Shown: in pieces, positions 44,601-53,023 of the stretch
Numbering within the stretch: position 1 is the stretch's first letter
Layout: every line of letters starts with the position of its first letter
Origin: Anaplasma centrale str. Israel
GTDB lineage: Bacteria; Pseudomonadota; Alphaproteobacteria; Rickettsiales; Anaplasmataceae
Direction of reading: 5' to 3'
NCBI RefSeq assembly: GCF_000024505.1
Contig: NC_013532.1
Location: forward strand, 186,001-250,000
Length of the DNA: 64,000 nt
Position numbers and translations under genes: made by a program
The notes under the pieces: generated by a model
Seen by the model: only the letters and a program-made list of their open reading frames with translations
Databases searched by the model: none
Told to the model about the DNA's origin: nothing

Positions 44601-44629
44601 TTGACTGTAGGGCTGGGGAAATGTACACT
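44601..44629 (+). promoter_or_regulatory. promoter of the poly-G-containing gene
   Basis: TTGACT (44601-44606), 17-base spacer, TACACT (44624-44629). The transcript would have a leader of about 145 bases before ATG 44780. Confidence 0.6.
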
Positions 44630-44779
44630 TTGCGGCTGTTGTGTGCGTGGTCACCTGTATATTCCCAAATACTCCAAAGGCGGCGGTTGCCTTAGGTTGG
44701 TACCTGTGCCAGATGTGGCATCGCAGTTCGGGGCCGGCGCGCGCAAGTTTTGTGTAGGCTCATTGGAGGGAGGATTAAT

Positions 44780-45223
44780 ATGTTTGGAATTATTTTCGCT
44801 GGAGCGCTTGTGTTTACGATCGCTAGCTACTTATCTGACGCGGTAGCTGATACTGTTTGTAACAACGTGTTCTATGATGCAGATGCGGGGCAAGAACCCG
44901 ATGATACAGCACATTTTGACAAGGCGGTGTTACACTGTGCTACCAGTACGGTTACTCATGGAATCACGTCTGCAGTCCTTGGTGCAGCCCTGCGCCTTCC
45001 TGCCAGTGTGACTGCAGCGGGTACAGCGTTGTACGCTGGGTGTGCTGGGTATGCGCTTATGCGTGCTGCTGACCGCGCTGGGTCGGTGGATCAAAGTGAG
45101 GTAGAACCGCTGCACACTGTGAGTACTCCGTCGCGGAGCACATCGGGGGGGGGGGGGATTCTTACGGATATTCAGCTAGTGGAACCAACGATGCCGCCAA
45201 AAGCACAGGGCCCGGCTGCATGA
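44780..45223 (+). CDS. hypothetical exported/membrane protein with an in-frame poly-G tract
   Basis: A 147-residue protein of no recognised family. ATG 44780 has a strong SD (GGAGGGAGG, 7-8 bases upstream). The first 20 residues (MFGIIFAGALVFTIASYLS) are a signal peptide or membrane anchor; a second hydrophobic, Ala/Gly-rich stretch lies at about 65-95. After residue 110 the protein becomes Ser/Thr/Gly-rich. A run of 13 Gs (45145-45157) encodes the Gly run near residue 124. In the present phase translation stops at 45221-45223; one extra G (or two fewer) would carry it on to 45414. The gene sits on the plus strand between the split F0 genes. Function unknown. Confidence 0.6.
   Translation: MFGIIFAGALVFTIASYLSDAVADTVCNNVFYDADAGQEPDDTAHFDKAVLHCATSTVTHGITSAVLGAALRLPASVTAAGTALYAGCAGYALMRAADRAGSVDQSEVEPLHTVSTPSRSTSGGGGILTDIQLVEPTMPPKAQGPAA
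45145..45157 (+). repeat. 13-G homopolymer tract inside a coding frame
   Basis: Thirteen consecutive Gs. Tracts of this kind change length by slipped-strand mispairing and are typical phase-variation switches; they are also a common sequencing-error site. Confidence 0.9.
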
Positions 45224-45414
45224 GTGCTGCCACTGAGGGCCCGGCGGAATCTTCTAACAACAGCGTGTCTGACGGCGGCGGGGGTTGTCGCTCCACCAAT
45301 GACGACGCATCGCGTCCAGCAACGCACCTAGAGCAAGCCGAGTTGTACCAGCAACGCACCTGGAGCAGCAGCCAAGTTGTAGTGGGCAACTTCAGCGATG
45401 TGTGGTTGTACTAG
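45220..45414 (+). CDS. alternate-frame C-terminal extension (64 codons)
   Basis: An open frame starting with ATG that overlaps the stop of the preceding gene (ATGA), in the +2 frame. The same frame is open without a stop all the way back to the poly-G tract (45157), so with 14 Gs the upstream gene would read through and become 211 residues. The segment is hydrophilic, Ser/Thr/Gly/Asp-rich and ends SDVWLY. It is either the C-terminus of the full-length protein or a coupled small ORF; as a separate gene it has weak support. Confidence 0.35.
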   Translation: MSAATEGPAESSNNSVSDGGGGCRSTNDDASRPATHLEQAELYQQRTWSSSQVVVGNFSDVWLY

Positions 45415-45526
45415 TTCGTGCTGAGTGATGGCGTGCGGAGGATCCACTCCGGCACGGTCTGAGGATATCGCGCGGCAATCCCCGGCCGCGCGTGGCAAAC
45501 TTCTAGCCATACCTGTGCTGGGTGCC

Positions 45527-46252
45527 CTAGTGGCTCGAGACAGCGTCGGACAAGTATACGGTGGTGAGCACGGTAAATATGTATGCCTGTAATACGGCAA
45601 CGAAGACCTCGAATGCTATTAGGGCCATTATGAACACGAATGGCAAAGGTGTGAGTATGAGGTGCATCTTGAGCACAAAATCTGCAATAACTGCAATGAT
45701 TGTATGACCGGCGATCATGTTTGCTGCCAAACGTATCGCGAGGCTTACCGGACGGGCCAAGTACGCAAACAGCTTTATGAAAACCATCATGGGGGCTAGC
45801 CACATTGGCGTACCCTCAGGCAGGAATATCCTGAGGAAATGCAGCCCCTGGTGCCTAAACCCAATAACTGTGACAGCCGTGCAGACGACGAGTGATAAAG
45901 CCAAGGTAACGGAGAGGTGACTGGTTGCGGTGAACCCCAGCGGCAGTATGCCCACGAGATTACACGCCAATACGAATAAAAAGGTTGTCATAACCAGGGG
46001 TATGTAGCGCAGGCTATCCGCGCCGGCGTTGCTCTCAAGAGTGCTGGCCACGAAGCCGTAGATCAACTCCACTGCAGCCTGGGCAAGCCCAGGAACTACG
46101 TTGACTCTTCTGAGTGCCCAACACAAGAGCAAAACAGTCCCCAGGGATGCGAGAACCATGAAGAGGGAACAATTTGTAAAGCTCAGGTCTATGCCCCAAG
46201 GTGTGGGTATGCCAAGCAACTTTGTAACTCTGAACTGCTCCAGCGGACTCAA
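45527..46252 (-). CDS. atpB: F0 ATP synthase subunit a
   Basis: A 241-residue polytopic stator subunit forming the proton half-channels. The essential Arg is seen in [18 protein letters not shown] (near residue 180), preceded by [11 protein letters not shown]; the C-terminal helix has [26 protein letters not shown]. The open frame extends to 46345, but the promoter at 46286-46314 lies in that extension. TTG 46252 gives [13 protein letters not shown], the family N-terminus, with TTAGGTG upstream. It is separated from atpE by 1.3 kb holding a plus-strand gene, so the F0 genes are not one operon. Confidence 0.93.
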   Translation of the reverse strand: MSPLEQFRVTKLLGIPTPWGIDLSFTNCSLFMVLASLGTVLLLCWALRRVNVVPGLAQAAVELIYGFVASTLESNAGADSLRYIPLVMTTFLFVLACNLVGILPLGFTATSHLSVTLALSLVVCTAVTVIGFRHQGLHFLRIFLPEGTPMWLAPMMVFIKLFAYLARPVSLAIRLAANMIAGHTIIAVIADFVLKMHLILTPLPFVFIMALIAFEVFVAVLQAYIFTVLTTVYLSDAVSSH

Positions 46253-46285
46253 ACTACACCTAAGGCACCATGTACTACACTGCGC

Positions 46286-46314
46286 AGTATCATTCAGAAT
46301 GCGGCTCCAGTCAA
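46286..46314 (-). promoter_or_regulatory. atpB promoter
   Basis: Minus strand: TTGACT (46309-46314), 17-base spacer, GATACT (46286-46291). It shows that atpB is transcribed on its own and excludes starts upstream of about 46279. Confidence 0.65.
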
Positions 46315-46491
46315 CTGGAGTTGTTGCCATATACGCCCAAGCCACACAGAATTGTTTGTATTGGGTTAAGAGTCATACTTCCGGTGCTAAGTGACGTGCC
46401 GGATATAATAGGTTGGGCAGTAGGGCATACCCTTTGCTATGCACTGTTGCTGGATGTATACTCCCTGCATGGGTTTGGTGCGTTGTGGTTC

Positions 46492-47742
46492 ATGACTACT
46501 CAGTTTTTAGACATGGCTTTGCCGCGTATTGTTGCTGGCGGGTATGCCGAAGTTGCTGAGTACATTACCAGAGCCATACATGTGGGCCAAGGCATGCTAG
46601 CCAGCCTTCCAGACATAGCGTCCAGACACGGGGGCAGAGCGCTCTTGGTTGCTGACTCAAACACCGCTAGGCTCATAGATAATGGGGTGTTGAATGCTTT
46701 TAGCCACTACGTGATTCAGGGCGAATATTGTGCCTCTGCTGGCCTGATAAACCGTGTGAAACATGCTTCCAAAAATGCGGATTTCATTATTGCCCTTGGA
46801 AGCGGGACAATCAATGACGTGTGCAAATATGTTAGTAAGGTTGAAGGCAAAGAATACATACTGTTCCCCACTGCTCCTTCCATGAATGGGTATACTTCTC
46901 CAAATGCCTCAATCACGGTCAAAAACGGCACAAAAAAATCCTTTGTTGGGCAACTACCCAGCGCCATCTACATAGATACAAATACGCTTGCCAATGCACC
47001 GGCTAGGATGATAAGCAGCGGTTTCGCAGATTTTATTTGTCGCTCCACGGCACGCGCAGATTGGTTGCTTTCGCACGTATTGCTAGGTACCCAGTACAGT
47101 GAGCTGCCTTTTCTTATCAGCGAAGATGTAGAGAGCGCCATTATAGAGAGCTACCAAGGCCTGGTGGGCAGAGATGTCGACACCGTTATGTTGCTGATGC
47201 AGGCTCTGCTCCTGTCTGGTGTTGGCATGATAATAGCTGGGGGGAGCCAGTCTGCAAGCCAGGGAGAACATATCCTGGCCGGCGCCACGGAGCTCCTAGA
47301 TGGCTGCAACTTATTACATGGGGAGAGGGTAGGAGTTGCCACCGTGGTGCTGGCGAAGTTACAGAAGAAAATGTGCAACATGCGGCCACAACTCGTGCAA
47401 ACTTGCATTGACAGTTGTGTGCTGCAGCGGTGTTTTGGTATGGAGCGGGCGCGAGAATTTTGTGATGTACTGCTACGGAAGTCTATAGACCGCGAAGCTG
47501 CTACAAACCTTAACTGCATGATAGGCGAGAAGTGGGAATACATCTCTGAGAGGGTGAAAACTGAGGTTATTGATCCTACCCTGCTGGAAAAAATTCTGCA
47601 TGGCTTGAAAAGCCCGTATTTACCCGAGCACGTTGGGTGGACTACTGCAGGGTACGGCGAAGTGGCCAATTTGGCATTTGCTACAAGGGACAGATTCACG
47701 TTTCTCGATATTGCGCACCACGCACAGGTTTCGGTGATGTGA
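46492..47742 (+). CDS. glycerol-1-phosphate dehydrogenase-like (Fe-ADH superfamily)
   Basis: A 416-residue protein of the iron-containing alcohol dehydrogenase / glycerol-1-phosphate dehydrogenase family (AraM/EgsA-like). Seen: nucleotide-binding loop ALGSGTINDVCKYVS (about 104-118), PTAPSMNGYTSPNASIT near 130-146, and metal-ligand candidates Asp in SSGFADFICR and His residues in SQGEHILAG and LLHGERVGV. Members reduce dihydroxyacetone phosphate to sn-glycerol 1-phosphate, so the reaction here is inferred. The frame opens at 46270, over the atpB promoter. A TATAAT at 46404-46409 suggests transcription from about 46415 and a start at ATG 46492 or 46513. Confidence 0.75.
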   Translation: MTTQFLDMALPRIVAGGYAEVAEYITRAIHVGQGMLASLPDIASRHGGRALLVADSNTARLIDNGVLNAFSHYVIQGEYCASAGLINRVKHASKNADFIIALGSGTINDVCKYVSKVEGKEYILFPTAPSMNGYTSPNASITVKNGTKKSFVGQLPSAIYIDTNTLANAPARMISSGFADFICRSTARADWLLSHVLLGTQYSELPFLISEDVESAIIESYQGLVGRDVDTVMLLMQALLLSGVGMIIAGGSQSASQGEHILAGATELLDGCNLLHGERVGVATVVLAKLQKKMCNMRPQLVQTCIDSCVLQRCFGMERAREFCDVLLRKSIDREAATNLNCMIGEKWEYISERVKTEVIDPTLLEKILHGLKSPYLPEHVGWTTAGYGEVANLAFATRDRFTFLDIAHHAQVSVM

Positions 47743-47906
47743 CCGAATTTTGCATGTTCCGCAAATACGCGGCGTCATTATATGGCTATCTTAACATCTT
47801 GCCGATCTTACCGTGCCGAGACTGAGTTACGTATCAGCTGTGCACACTCCGCTGCTAAGCGCCCCAACTGCCGCTTGGCTTCGGTTACTGGTACTCGCCG
47901 GGGCGA

Positions 47907-49904
47907 TCAAGCTCCACTTGTATCCACAGATTTCTTCTGTGCAGCATCGCCTTCACCAGGCTCAGGAGTGTCTGACTGTTGAGTACTGCTACTTTGTTGG
48001 TGCTCCACTTTTTCCTGCTTAGAGGCCCCGCTCTGTTCAATTGTTGGGCTGCTAACCTCTTTTTTGGTTTCGCTGCCCATGCTGTGTTGTGCTGTTTCCC
48101 CGGCGGGCCAGACCACCTTACTAATGTTGGCACCCGTAAAGTCCACATCCACCAGGGATGCATCGGTGAAATCTGCAGAAGAAAGATCCGCGCGCGAGAA
48201 GTTCACATTGTGCAATTGCGCTTCGTAAAAGTTTGTGCCTGCCAGCCTGGAGTTTGAAAAGTCTATTTCACGCAGATGCATGCCGCTGAAGTCTAGGTAT
48301 GAGTAGTTCACATCAAGCACCTTTTCACGCTTCAGCAGTTCCTGTAACTCCTTTTCCGATGTAACCGCACCGCTCACGCTTGGTACTGTGTCATTTTCCA
48401 TAATCACGGTATTCACGAACGTGCAATCTTGAAACTCTGCCCCAGCCAACACTCCCCTGTATATACTAGTGCCTACAAACTCTGACTCTATAAAGCTGGC
48501 TTTTTTTGCGTTACTCGCTGATATACTCACCTTTCCCAGTTTGCTGTTAGCGAACACGGAATTGTGCAGCAAAGTGCTGTGTATTATGACGTCGTGCAAC
48601 TCAGTTGAAGACCATATAGCCTCACTGGCGTTTACGTCATTGTACACGGACTGCGACGTTTTAACCTCGCTCAGCACCGCGCCTGTCAGGTCTACCTTTT
48701 CCAGGGTGACTTTATTCAGGCTTGCGGCGTGTGCAAAGATTGACGCCATACCGGTTCTGGAGATTGCAGAGCCGGTGATTTTCGCTCTGTTCAACACGGC
48801 GAGCTCAAGTGTGCTGTCAGAAACGCTCCCGGAATCAAGTGTGACCTCTCTCAGATCAGATTCTGTCAGAATAGACTCAGATATTGCAGTGCCTTTTAAT
48901 ACTGCTTTTGTCAGCACCGCGTTGTGCAGATTTACTCCCACCAGCACTGCGCCACCCAGAATTGCTCCGCTGAGATTGGCACTTCTCATATCTGTGTGGT
49001 AAATATCGGCGGAATACATGTTGGTGTTGCTCAAATTCGCATTGTGAAAACTCGAGGAGCGGATGTTGGCTATTTCCATGTTTGCGCCGCTCAAATCACT
49101 GCCCGTTAGGTCCGCAAAGTTCATGCGAACTCCATACATAATGGAGCCCTTCAGCACGGAGTTCTGTATTCTTGCGCTGTGCAAATTGGCGCCAAATAGG
49201 CTTGCGGACGTCAAATTACTACCCTGTATTAGTATGCCGGTTGCTTCTATGTCCTGGAAATTCGCATTGCTCATGTTAGAGTTCAACACCGATACGGCAC
49301 CGAGGTCAGCATTTGTGAATGTCGTGTACAGGCCCTGTGAGTCTTTGATTACCGCGGCCTGCATGTCTGCACCAAGGAAAGATGCATAGCTAATTTCGGA
49401 GGAGCGGATTCTAACTTCATTCAGGTCTGCAAGCGCAAAGTTGGCGAACTTGAGGTCCACTGATTCAAACTGCGATCTGTTGAGGTCGGTATTCGAAAAG
49501 TTAGCCCCGCGCATGTCGGATCCAGAAAACGTGGTACTGGAGATGTTGCTGTGCCTAAAGTTTGCTTGGACGAGGTTTACATCCTCAAAGACCGCACCTC
49601 GCATGTCCAACTCACTAAAATCCGCCCCAGCCAGGTTACTGCCGAACTCCTTTTTAAAATTTGGGGCGACCCCCTTAGCGTTGCACTTGACGATGAACTC
49701 TCTAAAATCGCGCCTGGTGTATGAAGTTTTTTTTAGGCTCTCGGTGTCTCTAACAAAAGCCTGCCTGGGATCCTCTGGTTTTTCTGCCTGCGCGCCGCTG
49801 CTGTGGGGGAAGGTGCACAAAAGTGCGCACAATGCGACCGCTACCCAGGCCAGTTTTTTTGAGGAAAAGGGTGGACAGCCCGCGCACGCGTCTATTTTTC
49901 TCAT
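47907..49904 (-). CDS. exported pentapeptide-repeat protein
   Basis: A 665-residue protein with a signal peptide (residues 1-39: basic start, core KLAWVAVALCALLCTF, cleavage near SSGAQA). From about residue 90 to 600 it is built of A(D/N)LXX-type pentapeptide repeats (e.g. NLAGADFSELDMRGAVFEDVNLVQANF; DLTGSDLSGANMEIANI), predicting a long right-handed beta-helix, broken by a non-repeat insert near 500-530. The last 70 residues are a Glu/Ser/Gln-rich tail. No enzyme motif. Export suggests a periplasmic, surface or secreted structural role. ATG 49904 starts the signal peptide; the open frame extends 10 codons further. Confidence 0.8.
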   Translation of the reverse strand: MRKIDACAGCPPFSSKKLAWVAVALCALLCTFPHSSGAQAEKPEDPRQAFVRDTESLKKTSYTRRDFREFIVKCNAKGVAPNFKKEFGSNLAGADFSELDMRGAVFEDVNLVQANFRHSNISSTTFSGSDMRGANFSNTDLNRSQFESVDLKFANFALADLNEVRIRSSEISYASFLGADMQAAVIKDSQGLYTTFTNADLGAVSVLNSNMSNANFQDIEATGILIQGSNLTSASLFGANLHSARIQNSVLKGSIMYGVRMNFADLTGSDLSGANMEIANIRSSSFHNANLSNTNMYSADIYHTDMRSANLSGAILGGAVLVGVNLHNAVLTKAVLKGTAISESILTESDLREVTLDSGSVSDSTLELAVLNRAKITGSAISRTGMASIFAHAASLNKVTLEKVDLTGAVLSEVKTSQSVYNDVNASEAIWSSTELHDVIIHSTLLHNSVFANSKLGKVSISASNAKKASFIESEFVGTSIYRGVLAGAEFQDCTFVNTVIMENDTVPSVSGAVTSEKELQELLKREKVLDVNYSYLDFSGMHLREIDFSNSRLAGTNFYEAQLHNVNFSRADLSSADFTDASLVDVDFTGANISKVVWPAGETAQHSMGSETKKEVSSPTIEQSGASKQEKVEHQQSSSTQQSDTPEPGEGDAAQKKSVDTSGA

Positions 49905-50045
49905 ACACACCCAAACCAACCCACATACCCCCACATTGTAGGGGGCAAAAGCTCACAAAGTATTAACCCCGTTCACGTACGATCACGCCAAAAGTTAAGG
50001 TGCGCACGTGCACTGCACTGCTCTTGTGATGGCACTTAAATTGCT

Positions 50046-50074
50046 TTGTGTCAACGCAGAAAGAGGCGTATACT
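50046..50074 (+). promoter_or_regulatory. surf1 promoter
   Basis: TTGTGT (50046-50051), 17-base spacer, TATACT (50069-50074), about 90 bases before the surf1 ATG. Confidence 0.55.
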
Positions 50075-50170
50075 CCGGGAAAGGCGCTATTGCAGTGTAC
50101 CTGCAATCGGTAGTGGTCTTGTGCTCTGCAAGTTCTGGTGGATAGAGCGTGGCATTTTGTGGAGTGCGTG

Positions 50171-50947
50171 ATGCGTACGCAGTCTAGGACATGCGGTCGA
50201 GCTAGGCGGCGGGTGCTGCTGGTTGTATACTGCTTGGCGCCTTTTGCCATATTACTGTCATTAGGGACGTGGCAGCTCCTGCGGTTGCGGGAAAAGTTGC
50301 ACGTTATTGAAACAATGCACATGAATCCTGTGATCCTGCCTGCGGGGGATCTACGCACCTACGCGTACAGGACGGTCAAATTGCAAGGTGCCTTCCAAGG
50401 CACAAAGCACATACGGGTTTTTGCTGGTAAGATGGGATATTACTTCCTGCAGCCATTTTCACTGGTAGACGGCAGGCATATTCTAGTGAACAGGGGGGTG
50501 TTTGCCGGCGCTGCACTCGATAACACTCATGGTGCAGGAGCTCAACCTGCCAGCGGCATTGGCACCGCGCCTGGCACCCATGATGCAGATGTCCGATCGG
50601 CCACTGGCGCGGGCATCATACCCGGCGACGTTCGCGATGCAGACGTCCGAGCGGTCAGCGGAGTTTTGCACTGCAAGCTAAGAAGCCTGTCCAGATGGAT
50701 TGTACGGAATAATCCTAAAGAAAATCTGTGGTTTTGGTTCGACATAAACGATATGTCAGAATACGTTGGCCTGCCCGACTTGGAGCCTTGTATATTGTGG
50801 GGAGACCACACAACCGTTGCTGGTAGATTGAGCGCCAATCCGGCGCTCAAGATTAGGAACGACCACCTAGAGTATACCATCACGTGGTATTCACTTGCAC
50901 TGATCTGGTGCCTGGGGTACGTATACCGTATATACAGAGCGAGATGA
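50171..50947 (+). CDS. surf1: SURF1-family cytochrome c oxidase assembly protein
   Basis: A 258-residue inner-membrane protein that assists haem a insertion or assembly of cytochrome oxidase. The family pattern is clear: N-terminal membrane helix followed by LGTWQLLRLREK (about 30-41), ILVNRGVF near 107, NPKENLWFWFDINDMSEYVGL near 190, and a final NDHLEYTITWYSLALIW helix. Between the periplasmic strands there is an insert (about 113-165) with two imperfect copies of an 18-residue Gly/Asp/Ala-rich unit (DADVRSATG / DADVRAVSG cores). ATG 50171 has GGAG 6 bases upstream; GTG 50138 is less likely. Confidence 0.92.
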   Translation: MRTQSRTCGRARRRVLLVVYCLAPFAILLSLGTWQLLRLREKLHVIETMHMNPVILPAGDLRTYAYRTVKLQGAFQGTKHIRVFAGKMGYYFLQPFSLVDGRHILVNRGVFAGAALDNTHGAGAQPASGIGTAPGTHDADVRSATGAGIIPGDVRDADVRAVSGVLHCKLRSLSRWIVRNNPKENLWFWFDINDMSEYVGLPDLEPCILWGDHTTVAGRLSANPALKIRNDHLEYTITWYSLALIWCLGYVYRIYRAR

Positions 50948-50983
50948 TATCCCACGGTGGTGGGGATAACACCCAAATGGTAG

Positions 50984-52825
50984 TTACTCATACTGCTGGC
51001 CCAAGGTCATAGTCTTGCCGGACATTCCGTTATATACATGCAAATTTGCAAGTACTCTCTGTATATACGTACGCGTCTCGTGAAATGGCACGGATTCTAT
51101 CCACTCTGCAAGCGCTCCAGGTGACCCTAGATTCCTAGGGTCACCGAGGTTCTTGAGCCACAAGTTGACATTGCCCGGCCCTGCGTTATAAGCAGCCAGG
51201 GCCAGCACCAGAGAATTGTTATATGCCTTGAGCAGTTTTGTCAAGTAGTAATGTCCAAGCATTACATTGTACTCTGGCTTTAGGAGATCACTCTCCCGAT
51301 ACTCTACTTGTAAATCTCGTGCTAACTCCATTGCGGTCGATGGCAACAGCTGCATAAGTCCCAGCGCGTTAGATCGACTCTTGGCATTTTTGTCGAACCT
51401 GCTTTCCTGCCTGATCATCGATAGCACGATCTCCTTGTGGTCGTCATGTACTGCGAGATATTGCCGCGGATAAAGGCTTGCCGGAAGCAAAAACTTGGAC
51501 CCTATATATTCTGCACCCTTAAGCGCGGAGTAAGTATTGCCACTTGATAAAGTGAGCTCGGTAATCATACCAGCAACTTCAGGGATATGAGTATTTTTTA
51601 TTGCGTGCTGCACAAATAAATCTGCCATATCATCGCGCCGCACTTTAGATAATATGTACCCAATTTTTGCAAATAAGTTTCTTTTACAACGTAAATAGTG
51701 TACACTAGTGTATCTTACGTTTTGTGTATCGAGTAAGACCCTGTCTACGCCTAGCTGTAAAAGGGACAGCTGGCCGTAGAAGGTTGTCTTGTGTGACGCT
51801 GCGAGCCTGAGCCATACGAGGGCTCCGTCGTCGTCATGCAGGGCTTCGGCGGAGCGTGCGGCCCAGTAAGCGGCCTTGCTTTTGTGTTCGTGCGCTCTTG
51901 CCGTATTGTAAAAATCTGCAAAGTGTGCATGGGCAGCCTCGTAGTCTTCTAGACATTTGAACGCAATCCACCCGAGCAGCCAGTGCACTTCAGGTAATGT
52001 TCTGGCATCCACAAGCTTAGCGCAGTCACTAGCTAGTTTGTAGGCGGCCCCGTAGAACCTGGAGAGTTTATAATATACGATTTCACCAATATACAACCTG
52101 TAGAGATGCCAAAGTTCCTTACGGTATTTTTGGTCTTTGGGCATTGAAGACATCAAATGCAAGATCTCTTCGCTGATCTGTCTGTTCTTGAGATACCAAG
52201 ATACATAGTCGTACATGAGCCCAAAGTCGGAGCTCATGGACGCAAAAACTGGTGACACATCCATGCCGGCTAGGTCTTTTTTGTTGCGCCTAAAGCTTAT
52301 TCTGGCCGTGGTAACTAGGCCCTCTTCCCCCAGGTTGTTGGCGATGTACTCCGCTGCACGTATTCTTTTTGTCCACAACAGCCGGTTTGCCACTGATATT
52401 AGTGCGTTCCTAGGCAGGGTGCTGTAGTTGAGGAAAACCGCACTTTTCTTCAGGCGTCCGCACGTGGGCTTAACCTCGGTGATGGATGTTGTAACGGCGG
52501 TTTTGGTATGTGCAACTGGGTTTGGCCATTCCGGGTGGGCTTCCTTAAAATCGTTTATCTCCTCCTGGGAGACGCAACTGTGGCGCAGTTTCAACCATTG
52601 TGCGAGCGTTATATACTCCTTACCTAGCTTTCTTGCGATGCGATGCGATGTTGAATAATTGCCCCTGCTGGCATGCTCCAACATTGCGGATAGGCCACGA
52701 ACTTCGGATTCCCGTATTTTCCATGGGACCGCCATGTCTGAGCCTGAACCGCTTGCGACCGATGGCAGCATCAGAAAAACGCACACCACGCGCAGTAGCG
52801 TAGAACGCAGCGAACCAGTGATCAT
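50984..52825 (-). CDS. slt: Slt-type lytic transglycosylase
   Basis: A 613-residue periplasmic murein lytic transglycosylase with a signal peptide (residues 1-26, LLRVVCVFLMLPSVASGS), a long alpha-helical U-shaped domain (about 30-440), and a C-terminal goose-lysozyme-like SLT domain: MIRQESRFDKNAKSRSNALGLMQLLPSTA (catalytic Glu in QES), LALAAYNAGPGN and a final ETRTYIQRVLANL. It shows that the cell still handles peptidoglycan, in line with the D,D-carboxypeptidase at the window end. The frame is open to 52993, but only ATG 52825 puts the signal peptide first. Confidence 0.9.
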   Translation of the reverse strand: MITGSLRSTLLRVVCVFLMLPSVASGSGSDMAVPWKIRESEVRGLSAMLEHASRGNYSTSHRIARKLGKEYITLAQWLKLRHSCVSQEEINDFKEAHPEWPNPVAHTKTAVTTSITEVKPTCGRLKKSAVFLNYSTLPRNALISVANRLLWTKRIRAAEYIANNLGEEGLVTTARISFRRNKKDLAGMDVSPVFASMSSDFGLMYDYVSWYLKNRQISEEILHLMSSMPKDQKYRKELWHLYRLYIGEIVYYKLSRFYGAAYKLASDCAKLVDARTLPEVHWLLGWIAFKCLEDYEAAHAHFADFYNTARAHEHKSKAAYWAARSAEALHDDDGALVWLRLAASHKTTFYGQLSLLQLGVDRVLLDTQNVRYTSVHYLRCKRNLFAKIGYILSKVRRDDMADLFVQHAIKNTHIPEVAGMITELTLSSGNTYSALKGAEYIGSKFLLPASLYPRQYLAVHDDHKEIVLSMIRQESRFDKNAKSRSNALGLMQLLPSTAMELARDLQVEYRESDLLKPEYNVMLGHYYLTKLLKAYNNSLVLALAAYNAGPGNVNLWLKNLGDPRNLGSPGALAEWIESVPFHETRTYIQRVLANLHVYNGMSGKTMTLGQQYE

Positions 52826-53023
52826 AGAGTGTTTGGTGACTATGTTACTAGGAGAAACAGACAAAGATGCCGTGCCCCAACCAAACGCTGTATTCCGGCG
52901 GCTTTCGCTTGCCGCAGGCCTCGCCTTCACCTGAGACACCTTTGGGTTGATGGTACGCACGTGTGGTAAATTTTTGAATACCACACACCGCAAATGTGGC
53001 TACCTTTGGGGTAAGCACACCTG

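Noticed and set aside
44592-44846. 84-codon Cys-rich plus-strand frame upstream of the poly-G gene
   Set aside because: It starts before the promoter -35 box, so it could not be translated from that RNA, and it overlaps the better supported ATG 44780 gene.
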